From the IMG/VR virus record IMGVR_UViG_3300042547_000500, positions 1 to 46,126 of that record: 46,126 nt of DNA. The stretch is one strand, 5' to 3'. The translations under genes were made by a program, and so were the position numbers. Shown piece by piece: positions 1 to 9,684 of the stretch; position 1 is the stretch's first letter; each line of letters starts with the position of its first letter. The notes beneath the pieces are model-generated. The model ran no database searches, had not been told where the DNA came from, and saw nothing but the letters and a program-made list of their open reading frames with translations. Origin of the DNA: a virus.

Positions 1-127
1 CTTGGAAGCGGACCTTGGCCTCGGCCTCCACGTCCTTGAAGGTCTTGCTCTCGGCGGTCTCTGGAGCGGCTCGGCCCACCCTCTCCTGCTCGCGCGCGAC
101 CGCAGCGTCCTTGACGCCGGTGGGTCC
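1..127. repeat. Left copy of 127-bp terminal direct repeat
   Basis: Bases 1-127 are identical to 46000-46126. The protein frame running leftward through base 1 continues without a break into 45999 and below, so the two copies are the same genomic segment read twice. An overlap of exactly 127 bases is what a short-read graph assembler with k=127 leaves on a circular path, so this is more likely a mark of circularity than a physical terminal repeat. Confidence 0.97.
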
Positions 128-1369
128 GCGACCGGGGCCGGGTAGGGGCTTGCCGTCGATGGTGACGACGGGGCGCGGGTCGGGCTGCGCTGCGGCCGGG
201 GCGGGCTGTGGAGCCTCGACCGGGCCTTGCTGCGGCGCTGCGGGCTCTGGAGCGGCTACGGGGGCAGCCACGGGCTCGGGTGTCACTGGAGCGGCCTGGA
301 CGGGCTCAGCCACCGGCGCGGCCTCGACCGGCGCTTGAGCCACCTCAGCCTGCTCCATCGGCACCTGCGTCGGCGTCGCAAGCTGAGCGCGGAACTCTTC
401 CTCGCTCTGAGCGGGCGCGGCCTGGGGCTCGATCCCGTACTTCTCGGCAAGGTCGGGCGGCACATCGCCAATGGACGTGAGCCCGCCGAGGACCGCACCA
501 ATGAGGAACGCGGGGAGCGCATCCTGTCGCAGCGCATCCTTCAGGAACTCACGGTCCTCGTCGTACTTGAGGAAGTCGGACGCAACTAGGTCGCCCCATC
601 CGCGAGTGAAGACCTCTTGAGCGGCCTCCTCCGTGCCCTCCATGAGCGCGTTGACCATGATGCGACCGAGCGCGCCACCGGACCGCTTGTTGACGCGCCC
701 GAGGAAGCGAGCGACCTGACCGCCGAGCGGGATCGCCTCAGTGAAGCCTGCGGGCGCGTTGGCGAGACCGGACTGGAACGCGATGTCGTAGTCGCCGGTC
801 CTCTCGAACGCGTCGTAGTAGCCCGACGTGAACTGAGCCGACGAGCCCAGCGCGCCGATGCGCAACATGCTTCCGAGCTTGGACGTGCCGCCACCCGTCG
901 CCATGAAGCCGATCGAGTACCCGAGCCCTTGCCCAACGGCACCGGCTAGTGATTTCTCCGTCCCCGGCACGGGCGCGAACTGCTTGGAAATGTCGGCGCG
1001 GGCCTTGCTCCCGCCCTGGACCAACTGCTCCATGCTGTTCGCGTCACCGAACGCACGTTCGAGCGGGATCAAGACACCGGAGGCGGCGTCGTTGACCATG
1101 TTCATGAGTCCCGCGCCGACTTGCGTCACGCCGGTCTTGACGTAGTCCATCGTGGACGGCGGCGGCCTATTGCGCTCGGCTTCAAGTTGCCGGTACTGCG
1201 CCAGAAACGCTTCGTCCGCTGCCTTCCGCGCCGCCTCCTGCGCCTTGTACTGACGAAGGAACTCGGCTTCCTCGTCGGACTGACGCATCACCGCCCCGAA
1301 TCCACCGGGCCAGTTGGGCGCGGGAACCGGAGTCTGGTCGATGGCTAGGCGCTGCGGGTCCTGAGCCAC
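1..1369 (-). CDS. Giant internal virion/ejection protein, N-terminal part (continues at 46126)
   Basis: This is the first 456 codons of a protein that continues across the contig join to 43094; joined, it has 1424 residues. It probably starts at GTG 1369, two bases after the stop of the upstream gene. The N-terminus (VAQDPQRLAIDQ) is followed by a charged stretch, then an Ala/Gly-rich, partly hydrophobic region at about residues 145-260, and a Pro/Ala-rich low-complexity linker at about 325-415 (repeats of the APV/PVEA type). As third in a row after a 211-aa and a 458-aa protein and last before the lysis genes, it sits where podoviruses encode the largest ejection protein (T7 gp16 position). 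That role rests on position, size and composition. No lysozyme-like motif was recognised in this part. Confidence 0.85.
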   Translation of the reverse strand, partial: MAQDPQRLAIDQTPVPAPNWPGGFGAVMRQSDEEAEFLRQYKAQEAARKAADEAFLAQYRQLEAERNRPPPSTMDYVKTGVTQVGAGLMNMVNDAASGVLIPLERAFGDANSMEQLVQGGSKARADISKQFAPVPGTEKSLAGAVGQGLGYSIGFMATGGGTSKLGSMLRIGALGSSAQFTSGYYDAFERTGDYDIAFQSGLANAPAGFTEAIPLGGQVARFLGRVNKRSGGALGRIMVNALMEGTEEAAQEVFTRGWGDLVASDFLKYDEDREFLKDALRQDALPAFLIGAVLGGLTSIGDVPPDLAEKYGIEPQAAPAQSEEEFRAQLATPTQVPMEQAEVAQAPVEAAPVAEPVQAAPVTPEPVAAPVAAPEPAAPQQGPVEAPQPAPAAAQPDPRPVVTIDGKPLPGPGRGPTGVKDAAVAREQERVGRAAPETAESKTFKDVEAEAKVRFQ

Positions 1370-1370
1370 G

Positions 1371-2747
1371 TCAGCCGCCTTGCCACTGCGGGTTCTTGCG
1401 ACGCCACTCAAGCGCCTCTTGATCGGTCATGCCCGGAGGCGGGCCGGATTGCTGCGGGGCGGGTTGCGGCTCACCCTGGCGCATCTGCGGCTGGTTCTGC
1501 GGGATGCCTTCGACGCCGATTCCGCGCCGGTTGACCTCGCCAGCTTGGATGATCGCCGACTCCCATTCCTGCGCCGTCGGGAGACGCCATTCCATGATCG
1601 GATCGCCGCCAAGGACTCGAAAATCGCCGACGCCGTAGCCGCGATCGACCTTGGGCGTGCCATCGGGATTCAGCTTGGGCGCGTAGATCTTGCCCTTGTT
1701 CGGACCAGCGGGCTGCACGCCAAGGATCTTCTCCGCAACGCTCTCGTTCGTCGATCCCGTCAATCCGCGCGCGTTCATGCCGACCGGCATACGCTCGCGC
1801 TGGGCAAGCTTCTCGCGTTCAATCACGTAGTCGGCGTACTCCTTGGCGGTGAACTCCGTGAGCTTGCCATCGACCTCGACCACGACCGGCGGCCTGTAGT
1901 CGAGCGACGCCGCGTATCCCTTCATGAGCATTCCAGGGATGTCCTCGGCCTTGGTCGCGCCCGCGATCATCGCCTTGATCGGAAGCAGCGTCAGCTTGGT
2001 AGGCGATCCAGGCGGCATCGACGCCATCAACTGGTCGATGACAGCCGTCCCCTCAGCCTGAGCCGTCAGAAGCCGACCCGTCTCCAGCTCCAGCTTCTCG
2101 ACCTCGGCCAGCCCTTGCATGGCCTCGCGCAAGACCATCTCGCCCTGCTCGGGGTCCATGCCCGCGACTGAGTCGAGCATCTGCGCGAACCGCTCCTTGT
2201 GCGGCGCGAACTGCTCGCCTCCCGGCATGGCTGCACTGGAGCGGATCGACGACGAGAGGCGGCCCATGAAGCCCTGCGTGTCGCGCTGCACCCGCCGCTG
2301 CTTGAGCGTGGTCGCGGCGTCTTGGAGAAACTGAGCCTGCGCCTGCGGGCTCTTCATCTGGCTCGCCGTGTAGCGAACCGCTTCGATCTCGAAATCGCTG
2401 TTGTCCCCCTCGACGCCGGGCGGCACGGGCGGGCCTTGGATGCCGGGCTGGCCGCCTAAGAGCGCGTCGGCTCCCCGCGCCGTGTCGGCTGCAAACTGAT
2501 TCTGGTCCGCGCGCTGCTGGTCGCGGAAGTCGAGGTCGCGGTTGGCGATCCCGATGCGCTCCCGCCCCTGAGCAAGCTGCTCGTCGCCCTGCCGGATATC
2601 AGCCGCCTGCCCCGTCTCGGCCAGCGTCAGTTGACGGTTGCGCTGAGCCGCATCGACGATGCCCAGCGCCATCTGGAACGCTTGGGCCGCTTGCGGGTAC
2701 TCGTCAAGCTGCTGATTCTGGCTCTGTGTGCGGGCGATGATCGGCAT
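1371..2747 (-). CDS. Putative internal virion protein (second of three)
   Basis: 458 residues, no signal peptide or membrane helix. It is rich in Gln, Ala and charged residues with long predicted helices: the first 100 residues (repeated Q, R, D, A) and residues 120-260 look coiled. The last 60 residues are Pro/Gln-rich (QNQPQMRQGEPQPAPQQ). Its start at 2747 lies 3 bases after the previous stop, and its stop is followed immediately by the GTG of the giant ejection protein. By position (a short hydrophobic one, then a medium Q-rich one, then a giant one) it matches the T7 gp14-gp15-gp16 arrangement of proteins ejected with the DNA. Sequence similarity to gp15 is not evident by eye. Confidence 0.75.
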   Translation of the reverse strand: MPIIARTQSQNQQLDEYPQAAQAFQMALGIVDAAQRNRQLTLAETGQAADIRQGDEQLAQGRERIGIANRDLDFRDQQRADQNQFAADTARGADALLGGQPGIQGPPVPPGVEGDNSDFEIEAVRYTASQMKSPQAQAQFLQDAATTLKQRRVQRDTQGFMGRLSSSIRSSAAMPGGEQFAPHKERFAQMLDSVAGMDPEQGEMVLREAMQGLAEVEKLELETGRLLTAQAEGTAVIDQLMASMPPGSPTKLTLLPIKAMIAGATKAEDIPGMLMKGYAASLDYRPPVVVEVDGKLTEFTAKEYADYVIEREKLAQRERMPVGMNARGLTGSTNESVAEKILGVQPAGPNKGKIYAPKLNPDGTPKVDRGYGVGDFRVLGGDPIMEWRLPTAQEWESAIIQAGEVNRRGIGVEGIPQNQPQMRQGEPQPAPQQSGPPPGMTDQEALEWRRKNPQWQGG

Positions 2748-2750
2748 GTG

Positions 2751-3386
2751 TCAGCTCAGACCGGCGTACTTGCCGAGCGCAAGAATACCAGTTGCGGAGT
2801 TGAATCCAGCCCCCAAGGCGTCGAACGGATTGGGCTGCTGCACTTGGTTGCCGAGCATGGTCTGGATGCGCTCCAGCCCCGCGCCGTACTGGGTCTGAGC
2901 CCGGTTCGCCATGAACTGCGCGACGTTCTGGTTCGCACCCGCCACCGCGCCGGTCTGCTGGATGCGGAGGTTGGCGAACAGGGAGCCGATGCGCTCGTCG
3001 ATGTCGGCGAGGGCGCGGGACGTGTCGGAGGCGATGCCGCGCCGGGCCGCGTCGAGCACGGTCGTGCTGCCGAGACCCCGCGACGTGAGCGACTGGAGCG
3101 CGCCAGCCTGGCTCTGGTTCTGGTTGGTCATCACGTTCCGCCGCGCCGAGTTGCCCTGCGTCGCAAGGTCCATGCGCGCGAGCCCGTAGCCCTTGTTGAG
3201 CATCGGGATGATGCCCTCCAAGCGCTGCTGAGCTTGGCCCAGCTTCGCGTCCTGCTGGTTCATGAAGAAGTCCTGCATCTTCAGGCCCTTCTTCAGATTG
3301 GCCGACTGAGCGCTGGCTGCTTTCTTCTTGCCGAGGAAGCTGCCGAGAGCCGAGAGACCGCCGCTAACTGCTAGTGCTTCAATCAT
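2751..3386 (-). CDS. Putative internal virion protein (first of three), short and hydrophobic-N-terminal
   Basis: 211 residues. The N-terminus (MIEALAVSGGLSALGSFLG) is a Gly/Ala-rich hydrophobic segment followed by a KKK cluster. The rest is Gln/Asn/Ala-rich helix with many QNQ and NQQ runs and a C-terminal Gly/Phe-rich tail (FDALGAGFNSATG). Short proteins of this composition, encoded just before the Q-rich and giant ejection proteins, are typical of podovirus ejection modules, where they form part of the trans-envelope channel. A strong Shine-Dalgarno (AAGGAG) lies 6 bases before the ATG at 3386. The function is inferred from context and composition. Confidence 0.75.
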   Translation of the reverse strand: MIEALAVSGGLSALGSFLGKKKAASAQSANLKKGLKMQDFFMNQQDAKLGQAQQRLEGIIPMLNKGYGLARMDLATQGNSARRNVMTNQNQSQAGALQSLTSRGLGSTTVLDAARRGIASDTSRALADIDERIGSLFANLRIQQTGAVAGANQNVAQFMANRAQTQYGAGLERIQTMLGNQVQQPNPFDALGAGFNSATGILALGKYAGLS

Positions 3387-3395
3387 GTCAGCTCC

Positions 3396-4085
3396 TTAGA
3401 ACGCCGTGACTTCCGACCACGCGATTTCGATTTGCACGATGCCCGTACCTGCGGCTGGCCAGACTGTTCGGTTGCGCAGCACAAGGCCCTCGTTCTGCGC
3501 GAGCACGAGAGGATGCTCGCCGCGAGAGAGATTGGGAGCGAAGATCAGCGTCGGATCGTTCACGCGTTGCTCCTCTGTGCCCGCAGCCGGGTTGACGCTT
3601 TGCGTGTCGCCGAGCGACTGAGCGATCGGGAGCGCGTCCAACGTCGTGATCGCCGTCAGACCGGCTGTCGTGCCGATGCGCATGAGCCCCGCCGCGTCCA
3701 GCAACGAAGCTCCCATGCCGCCAGTTCGCATCCTGGTCTTGACGGAAGCGCCAAGGTCGGTTCCACCACCGCCAGCGCTCACAGCCGTCGCTTTGTGCAA
3801 ATCGAAGCCGAAGTCAGTCAGCGTCGCGGCGGTGAACGGCGTAAGCGTCTGGAATTGAGCGCGGAAGTACGTGATGACGCAAAAGCGCGTCGCGTCCGTC
3901 CATCGCAAGTAGAACAACTGCGCGCTCGCCGCCAAAGCAGCCGCGAGGGTTCCCGTCGTCGCCGCCACCCTGTAATGCCCAAGCGCGCCGTGCGAAGTGG
4001 GCTTCGAGACGACGTGGAGAGGCGACGCGGCCTCTGCTCCGACCCCGGCAAGTGCGCCACTCACTCCACCTTCGACAACTGCCAT
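3396..4085 (-). CDS. Phage virion structural protein, unassigned
   Basis: 229 residues, no signal peptide. The first 35 residues are Gly/Ala/Ser-rich (GGVSGALAGVGAEAA). The centre is beta-rich with an aromatic patch (LFYLRWTDATRFCVITYF), and the C-terminus contains an NEGLVLRNRTVWPAAGTG segment of a kind I associate with structural proteins near tail-fibre genes of several phages. It lies between the fibre-like 280-aa gene and the ejection proteins. An AGGAG Shine-Dalgarno precedes ATG 4085. Best guess is a tail or decoration component; the exact role is not visible. Confidence 0.7.
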   Translation of the reverse strand: MAVVEGGVSGALAGVGAEAASPLHVVSKPTSHGALGHYRVAATTGTLAAALAASAQLFYLRWTDATRFCVITYFRAQFQTLTPFTAATLTDFGFDLHKATAVSAGGGGTDLGASVKTRMRTGGMGASLLDAAGLMRIGTTAGLTAITTLDALPIAQSLGDTQSVNPAAGTEEQRVNDPTLIFAPNLSRGEHPLVLAQNEGLVLRNRTVWPAAGTGIVQIEIAWSEVTAF

Positions 4086-4094
4086 GCACGACTC

Positions 4095-4937
4095 CTATGC
4101 GACCGAGTAGTAGAACTTCACGTTGCCGCGCACCAGCCCCGTACGGCGAGCGATGCGTTGGACGTAAGGATAGCGCGGATCGAAGCCTGCCACGGTGCTA
4201 GGCGCGTCGCGGCGGCCATCAGGGATGATGTCTTGCATCGTGTACGCGGGCGGCGTTTGCCAGTACACCGTCGCGCTTCCCGACCCAGGTGACACCGCGA
4301 TCACTTGTACAGGCTGCATCTCCGCTTCGTCTGCGCGCGTCCCCTTGCCCGTGTACGGGCCTGGAGCTTGCCAGCACTGGACCACGCGAGAAGCGCTGAT
4401 TTCGAGGTCGGCGATGGTGAAGCGCCCTTGGAATCGCGGAGTCGCGCCAAGGTTGACCTCGACCGTTCCGACGCCGTATTGGGAAAGGTTCCCCGATTTG
4501 GCGACCAATGGAAAGATCACGTTGAGCGCCTTTGGATCGCCAGCGGAGTCCGCGCCGATCACGGTGCCCGCGCCGATGTCCTGCATCTTGGCGAACGTGA
4601 CCGCGTTGTTGTCGATGGCGATGGCGGTGCCCGTACCGCTTACCGTCACGTCGCCGTAGTCTCCGTCCGCTAGGCCGCCGCCAGCACCAGCCGCGACCCA
4701 CTCCCCATCCTTGCGCTCGTACGCGACGCCGTCGAAGGGCGCGTCGTCCTCGGACGCGAGCGAGCCGAGAGCCTGAGTAGGAGCGTCGGGGCTACTGTCA
4801 CCACCAACACGCACCACCGTAGTCGTACCCTCGCCGCCGCGCACCGCGCCGAGGCGAGACGAACGCTCGTACGTGAAGTCGCCCGGCTCGTAACCGCGCG
4901 CCATCTTGGCCGTGCTCTTGATCCGCTTCTTAGCCAT
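4095..4937 (-). CDS. Tail-fibre-like virion protein
   Basis: 280 residues. After a basic N-terminus (MAKKRIKSTAK) and a Gly-rich stretch comes the segment LADGDYGDVTVSGTGTAIAI (from about residue 88) followed by DNNAVTFAKMQDI. This D-GD-TVSG-G-A-xID-xAVT-AKMQ pattern is a repeat common in phage fibre and whisker shafts. The C-terminal half is beta-rich (RFTIADLEISASRV, TVYWQTPP) and may be a head domain. The gene overlaps the end of the nozzle gene by 8 bases, which suggests it is assembled onto the distal tail. It is shorter than T7 gp17 and probably an accessory fibre. Confidence 0.72.
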   Translation of the reverse strand: MAKKRIKSTAKMARGYEPGDFTYERSSRLGAVRGGEGTTTVVRVGGDSSPDAPTQALGSLASEDDAPFDGVAYERKDGEWVAAGAGGGLADGDYGDVTVSGTGTAIAIDNNAVTFAKMQDIGAGTVIGADSAGDPKALNVIFPLVAKSGNLSQYGVGTVEVNLGATPRFQGRFTIADLEISASRVVQCWQAPGPYTGKGTRADEAEMQPVQVIAVSPGSGSATVYWQTPPAYTMQDIIPDGRRDAPSTVAGFDPRYPYVQRIARRTGLVRGNVKFYYSVA

Positions 4938-7900
4938 ACGGGCTCAACCTACGGCCAGCGGAGTAAGCGCCGATGGTGCCGCGCTCGAACGCCCAGCGCG
5001 TGCTCGGAGCGGCGTTGCGCAGTCGCACCCATGCGTAGTTGCCACGCACGCCGATGCGCTTGGTCGGGTTGTCGCCGGGCTGTAGCTCCGTGCTCTCCTG
5101 AGCGACAAAGCGCGCGTCGGGCGACGTGCTGGACGACAGTTCCAGCCAGCAACCATTCTGGTCGTCGGCGAGCGTGACACGCGGATCGCGCAGTCGCACA
5201 CCACCGTCGTCGGTCGCAAACGGTCCGATCGTGACCCACGACTCGATCGTGCGCCCGTCGTCCGATGTCGCGTTGCGGTCCACCTTGCGGACCCAGCCGT
5301 CCTCGCACCCGATGACGACGACGCGGTCCTCGGGGCTGTCCGAGTCGAACACCGTCGCGCACGTCGGCTGCACATCCACGGACGAGAACTTGTCCTGATG
5401 CCACGAGTTGGTTCGCTTGCACCAAGCCCAGTGCGCAGCGGTGATCGTCCCGGTGTCGCGTCGGCACATGAACACGCGCAGCTCGCGCAAGTCCTCGTCC
5501 CACACGAGCGTGGGGAAGAAGGCCGCGAAGTCGATGTCCTGCATCCGGCGGTCGATGCTCTCCGTAGTCAGCTTGCGCACGCCAGCCTGAGGCGTCATCG
5601 CGTAGACGCCGCCGCGCGAGCCGAAGAAGTAGAGCACGCCCTCGGCGTCCTTGGCCCACGACGAGCCGAACGCCATGCCGGTCGTGTCGGACGCGAGCAC
5701 GATGGAGCCGTTCTCCATCGGGTCGCCCCACATGATGTAGATGGTGTGGTCGCACCCGAAGATCAACCGCTCGCGGTCGTACGGGATCATCGCCGTGATG
5801 GCGTCGGGGACGCGACCGATCTCGGCCTCGTTGCCGATGATGGCTTGCGTGGCGAGCGGGCTGTCGGGCGGGAAGAAGTCCCAGCCGAACGGGTTGCCCG
5901 CCTCGCTCATTTGCCAGTTCTGCGGGTCGTCGTCACCGCGCGCCAACACCATGCGACCGCGCCAGAGCGTGAGCAGCTTGTAGCGAGGCACGATCGAGCC
6001 GCCATCCGTCGCCGTCCAGCGCGACACAACGCCAGTGCGCGGCTCGTAGTAGCGGTAGCTGACGCCGTCAGTGAAAAAAGCTTTACCGTAAGCGTTGACC
6101 GACGCGATGTACTTCGCCGACGCCGCGAACGCCGTGGACGACACGGTCGAGACTGCACCCTGTCCGAACTTGACCAGCCGCCCAGCGACGACGCCAAGGT
6201 ACTGGACCGCGCGAGCCGAGGCGTTGTTGGGCGTGGCGTTGACGAGCCGCACCTGATGCACCGCCGCTTGACCGGGCGCGGTCGTCTCGACACCGAGCGC
6301 GACGAACTCAGGCCGCTCGATCAGCGTCGGGTTGCCGGTGTAGTCGGGGATGCGCGGGTCGATCGAGACCGCAAGCGCCTCGCGGATCGAGCCATCCGCA
6401 GCCGTGCCCGCCTGGTAGCGCAGGAACGGGACCGCAAGCCCGCTCGACACGTCGCCGCCCGAGCGGAAGGCGTAGAGGCTGTAGCGCGTCGGCGCGTACG
6501 TGGAGGGGAACTGCCCCGGCACGTACACGTTGTCGAACTTGTCCACGGCGATGCGCGGATGCTCGAACGGGTAGTCGATGGGCTGGTTGCTCTCGTCTCG
6601 AAGCTCGAACGCCCAGCGACCAGCCGCCGACGAGCCGGTGTCGAGCAGCTTGCGGATCGCCGCCGCGTTGGTGCCGGTGGTGCTGACCGTGCCGTCATCC
6701 AGCACGCGACGCGGGCCGACCGTGAAGAAGTCCGTCGTCGCCCCAGCCTTGACTGCGTAGCCCATGCCGCCAGCCGCAGCGACCCAGCGCACGGCTCCAC
6801 GCGGAGGCGACCACTTGGCCGTGATCGGCTGGTTCGAGAGCAGGTCGCGGTCAAGCGTGTCAGCGTCGCGCCCGTTGGGATTGGGCGGCGCGAAGGTCGA
6901 GCCTGACGCCGTGCCGCGCGACGTGAACGGATGCAGCACGCGCGAGACCGGACCGCCACCGATGGGCTGGACGCGACCGTTGACGCCAGCAGGCACCTCT
7001 GCGTTGCCCGCAAGCGTGACCGTGTTGGCGTTGGTCGAGGCGTCCGTGCTTGTGCCCAGCGGAGCGACGGTCTCGTCGAAATGCCACAGGCCGATCGTGG
7101 TGTCGTTCGGAGTCTGGAACGCACCCTGACCGTTGGCGAAGCGAGGCGTGACGTTGGCGGGCTGGAGGAATGTCCGCAGGAACTCGACCTCGTCGATCTG
7201 CATCGGCAGCCCCGACGCCGACGCGGAGCCACCAAGCGTGAACGCCTGGCTGTTGCCGGGCGACTGCATCACGGTCGGGATGACGCCGTTGTACTGGTTG
7301 GTCCCGTTGATGTAGATGCGCAGCTCGCCGTTGCTGCCCGACTTGCGGTAGGCCATCGTGACCATGACCCACAACTGGCGCGCGGCGCTCTCGTTGGCAG
7401 GCGTGTTGAGCACGTCCACCTTCAGATCCGACGAGGTGTACGTCGTGCCCGAGGTGCCGTTGTAGACCGCGACATCGACTTCCAACGTCGTGCGCCGCGT
7501 CTGAGTGCCGGGGCCGACGATGAACAGCAGCTCCGACTTGTGCTTGAGCGTGACCTCGAAGCCACGGTTGCTCGCCACCCAGCGCGCGATGCGACGGGAC
7601 GTGAAGCTGCTTGGGAAGGCCCCAGGCGTGTCCACGCGCACCCAGGCGTTGAACGACACGCCGGTCGTGTCCACGTCAGCACCGCCCGTAGCAAGCGCCG
7701 CAGGGACCGCCAGCGACGCATCCGCAGCCGAGTCAGCAGTCGGGTCGGGGAGGTTCAACGCGCGCGGCTGAGTGAAGGCGCTGCCCGTCCACAGGATCTC
7801 CGAGCCCGAGGGAAGCGTGGTGCCAGACCGCCCGCCGTCGTCGAGCAGATGCGAGATGCCGTACTTCCACGCGAGGAAGCCCTCAATGCGCTCGACCTCG

Positions 7901-9681
7901 GTGTCGCTCACCGTGTCGTCGTGGTCGCCCACGTTTGCGCTGTCGGCAGTCCCGTAGTCGATCGTGCTGTTCACGTCGGGGACGGTTGCGACCTTCTCCA
8001 GACCGTCCTCGGGGTCCGTGTACTGGCGCAGGACGATGAACTCCGAGATCGACACCGAAGGCCCAAAGGTGCCGTTCGTGAGCGAGCCGAGGATCGTCCG
8101 GTTGCCCGTTGCCGTGAACTGGCCCTTGTCCAGCCACTTCGACACCGTCGCGCCGTTGACGCGGAAGTACGAGGCGTTGAAGCCGTCCGAGCAGGTGTTG
8201 GCGTCAACCAGCAGCGTCACGATCGCCGCTTGCGGGGCCGATGCGACGAAGCCGCTGACGTAGTTGGGAGACGTGCCGGTTGAGATCGGAGCCGTGGTCT
8301 CTCCCGCCACGCTCGACCGCACGTCATGCCGCACCGAGATCGCGCCCGCCGCACCCGTGAGCCCCGTGTTTGACCGGCAGTTGATGTACGCCGCGTTGAT
8401 GCCGCTCGACCACGCGCCGTTCGCTTGCGACCAAAGCTGGCCCTGCTGCGTCGCGTCAGCGCCGAACTGGACCACCATCACGATCAAGTGACCGCGACGG
8501 TTGGGAAACAGCGTCGGCTGGATGTCGTTCACGCCCGCGCTGTCGTTCACGCTCGGCGGGCTCACCATGCGGTTGTAGCTCCCCGAGAACTGCACCGCAG
8601 GCTTTCCACCCAGGCCGCGTGAGCGGTACTTGGGCGCAACGAACGCAGTCGCACCCGAAGGCGTCGAAACATCGCGCTCGAACACGCACAGACCGCGACC
8701 CCTTGTGTCCGGCCACACCTCTACGTCGCTGCCGTCCTCCGACTCCAGATCCTCGGCTACGAACCAAGCCCATTTGCGTCGGTCCCACTCAGGTAGCTGC
8801 GTCGGGTCCCATCGCTGCGCATCGAATACCGCCGTGTGGTCGGGGAGCGTCGGGTCGTAGTAGCGCTTGTCGAGCGGGTTCGCCAACGGACTGCGCGGAC
8901 CGCTCGCCGTCAGCACCTCGCCGCGAAAGTTCACGTCGAGGTCGTTCAACGGGTACGGGATGCCGTCGCGCCGGAACGCCACCGTCGCACCCGAGCCAAG
9001 CGACAGGTTCTCGTACTGAATCCACGACGACCGCTTGCGCGACGTGTCGTTCACCGCCGCGTACAGCTTGTCGTCGCGCAGGACCAGTTGCTCGACGAAC
9101 TCACCCGTGACGATCTCCCACTGGAGCACGAGGTTCTTGTCCGTGTCGGGAGCGTACCGGCGCAGCCACGCCTTGCTCTGGTCGCCGCCTTCGCTGACGC
9201 CGACGTACAGGTTGTCGCCCACGTCGATCGCCAACGCGCGCACCTTTTGCGCCTCGTCGCGGACCGGGAGCGTGAACGTGTACACGCGCACGCCGTCGCG
9301 ATTGAGTTTGACGATCGTGGCCTTGCCGTCGATCGCGTACTTGTTGCCCTGAGAGTCGTGGACGATGGCCGGCACGCCCTCGCCGCTGTTGAGCGCAGCC
9401 GTCCACTCCGACAGGTCCCCTACCGCGCTCGTCGTCGCGTTGGTGTAGTCGGTCTGGCGCGCGTCGAACGTGACCTGCACCGCAGACCGCACCGCTCCAG
9501 CCGCAAGCGCGGTCTCCGAGAAGCGCGAGAAGCCCGCTCGCTGCCCGCCACGGATGCGGTTGCTCTTGGGATCGACCGAGCGCTCGTTCTGCGCGTCGCG
9601 GGTCGTCCGAGGCGGCTGAGCGTCGTGCGCGAAGTTGTCGCTCAGGCCGCCGATCGGGTAGGGGAGCGGTACGTCGGGCAT
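4930..9681 (-). CDS. Giant tail nozzle-like protein with two lectin-like (LamG/ConA) insertions
   Basis: 1583 residues, about twice T7 gp12 (tail tubular protein B). The N-terminus (MPDVPLPYPIGGLSDNFAHD) and the C-terminal third (residues about 1200-1583, with WRGRMVLARGDDDPQNWQMS and repeated beta-propeller-like blades such as GVLYFFGSRGGVYAMT) look like the propeller core of nozzle proteins. Two insertions resemble concanavalin-A-like jelly rolls: residues about 305-612, ending in the typical VERIEGFLAWKYG, and about 675-870, with SFNAWVRV, GELRIYINGT and QIDEVEFL, ending IGLWHFDE. Such domains bind glycans. The gene follows the gp11-like adaptor by 3 bases, the gp11-gp12 order of T7. Assignment as nozzle is inferred from order and fold-like repeats; the lectin domains are better supported. 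Confidence 0.78.
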   Translation of the reverse strand: MPDVPLPYPIGGLSDNFAHDAQPPRTTRDAQNERSVDPKSNRIRGGQRAGFSRFSETALAAGAVRSAVQVTFDARQTDYTNATTSAVGDLSEWTAALNSGEGVPAIVHDSQGNKYAIDGKATIVKLNRDGVRVYTFTLPVRDEAQKVRALAIDVGDNLYVGVSEGGDQSKAWLRRYAPDTDKNLVLQWEIVTGEFVEQLVLRDDKLYAAVNDTSRKRSSWIQYENLSLGSGATVAFRRDGIPYPLNDLDVNFRGEVLTASGPRSPLANPLDKRYYDPTLPDHTAVFDAQRWDPTQLPEWDRRKWAWFVAEDLESEDGSDVEVWPDTRGRGLCVFERDVSTPSGATAFVAPKYRSRGLGGKPAVQFSGSYNRMVSPPSVNDSAGVNDIQPTLFPNRRGHLIVMVVQFGADATQQGQLWSQANGAWSSGINAAYINCRSNTGLTGAAGAISVRHDVRSSVAGETTAPISTGTSPNYVSGFVASAPQAAIVTLLVDANTCSDGFNASYFRVNGATVSKWLDKGQFTATGNRTILGSLTNGTFGPSVSISEFIVLRQYTDPEDGLEKVATVPDVNSTIDYGTADSANVGDHDDTVSDTEVERIEGFLAWKYGISHLLDDGGRSGTTLPSGSEILWTGSAFTQPRALNLPDPTADSAADASLAVPAALATGGADVDTTGVSFNAWVRVDTPGAFPSSFTSRRIARWVASNRGFEVTLKHKSELLFIVGPGTQTRRTTLEVDVAVYNGTSGTTYTSSDLKVDVLNTPANESAARQLWVMVTMAYRKSGSNGELRIYINGTNQYNGVIPTVMQSPGNSQAFTLGGSASASGLPMQIDEVEFLRTFLQPANVTPRFANGQGAFQTPNDTTIGLWHFDETVAPLGTSTDASTNANTVTLAGNAEVPAGVNGRVQPIGGGPVSRVLHPFTSRGTASGSTFAPPNPNGRDADTLDRDLLSNQPITAKWSPPRGAVRWVAAAGGMGYAVKAGATTDFFTVGPRRVLDDGTVSTTGTNAAAIRKLLDTGSSAAGRWAFELRDESNQPIDYPFEHPRIAVDKFDNVYVPGQFPSTYAPTRYSLYAFRSGGDVSSGLAVPFLRYQAGTAADGSIREALAVSIDPRIPDYTGNPTLIERPEFVALGVETTAPGQAAVHQVRLVNATPNNASARAVQYLGVVAGRLVKFGQGAVSTVSSTAFAASAKYIASVNAYGKAFFTDGVSYRYYEPRTGVVSRWTATDGGSIVPRYKLLTLWRGRMVLARGDDDPQNWQMSEAGNPFGWDFFPPDSPLATQAIIGNEAEIGRVPDAITAMIPYDRERLIFGCDHTIYIMWGDPMENGSIVLASDTTGMAFGSSWAKDAEGVLYFFGSRGGVYAMTPQAGVRKLTTESIDRRMQDIDFAAFFPTLVWDEDLRELRVFMCRRDTGTITAAHWAWCKRTNSWHQDKFSSVDVQPTCATVFDSDSPEDRVVVIGCEDGWVRKVDRNATSDDGRTIESWVTIGPFATDDGGVRLRDPRVTLADDQNGCWLELSSSTSPDARFVAQESTELQPGDNPTKRIGVRGNYAWVRLRNAAPSTRWAFERGTIGAYSAGRRLSPYG

Positions 9682-9684
9682 GGG

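Noticed and set aside
1-127. True direct terminal repeat as in T7-type genomes
   Set aside because: The length equals a common assembly k-mer and the copy lies within a gene; an assembly overlap on a circular path is simpler, though not proven.
6931-8283. Long rightward Arg-rich frames opposite the nozzle and other late genes
   Set aside because: High GC makes long antisense frames common; translations are Arg/His/Ala-rich with no domain and no ribosome sites.
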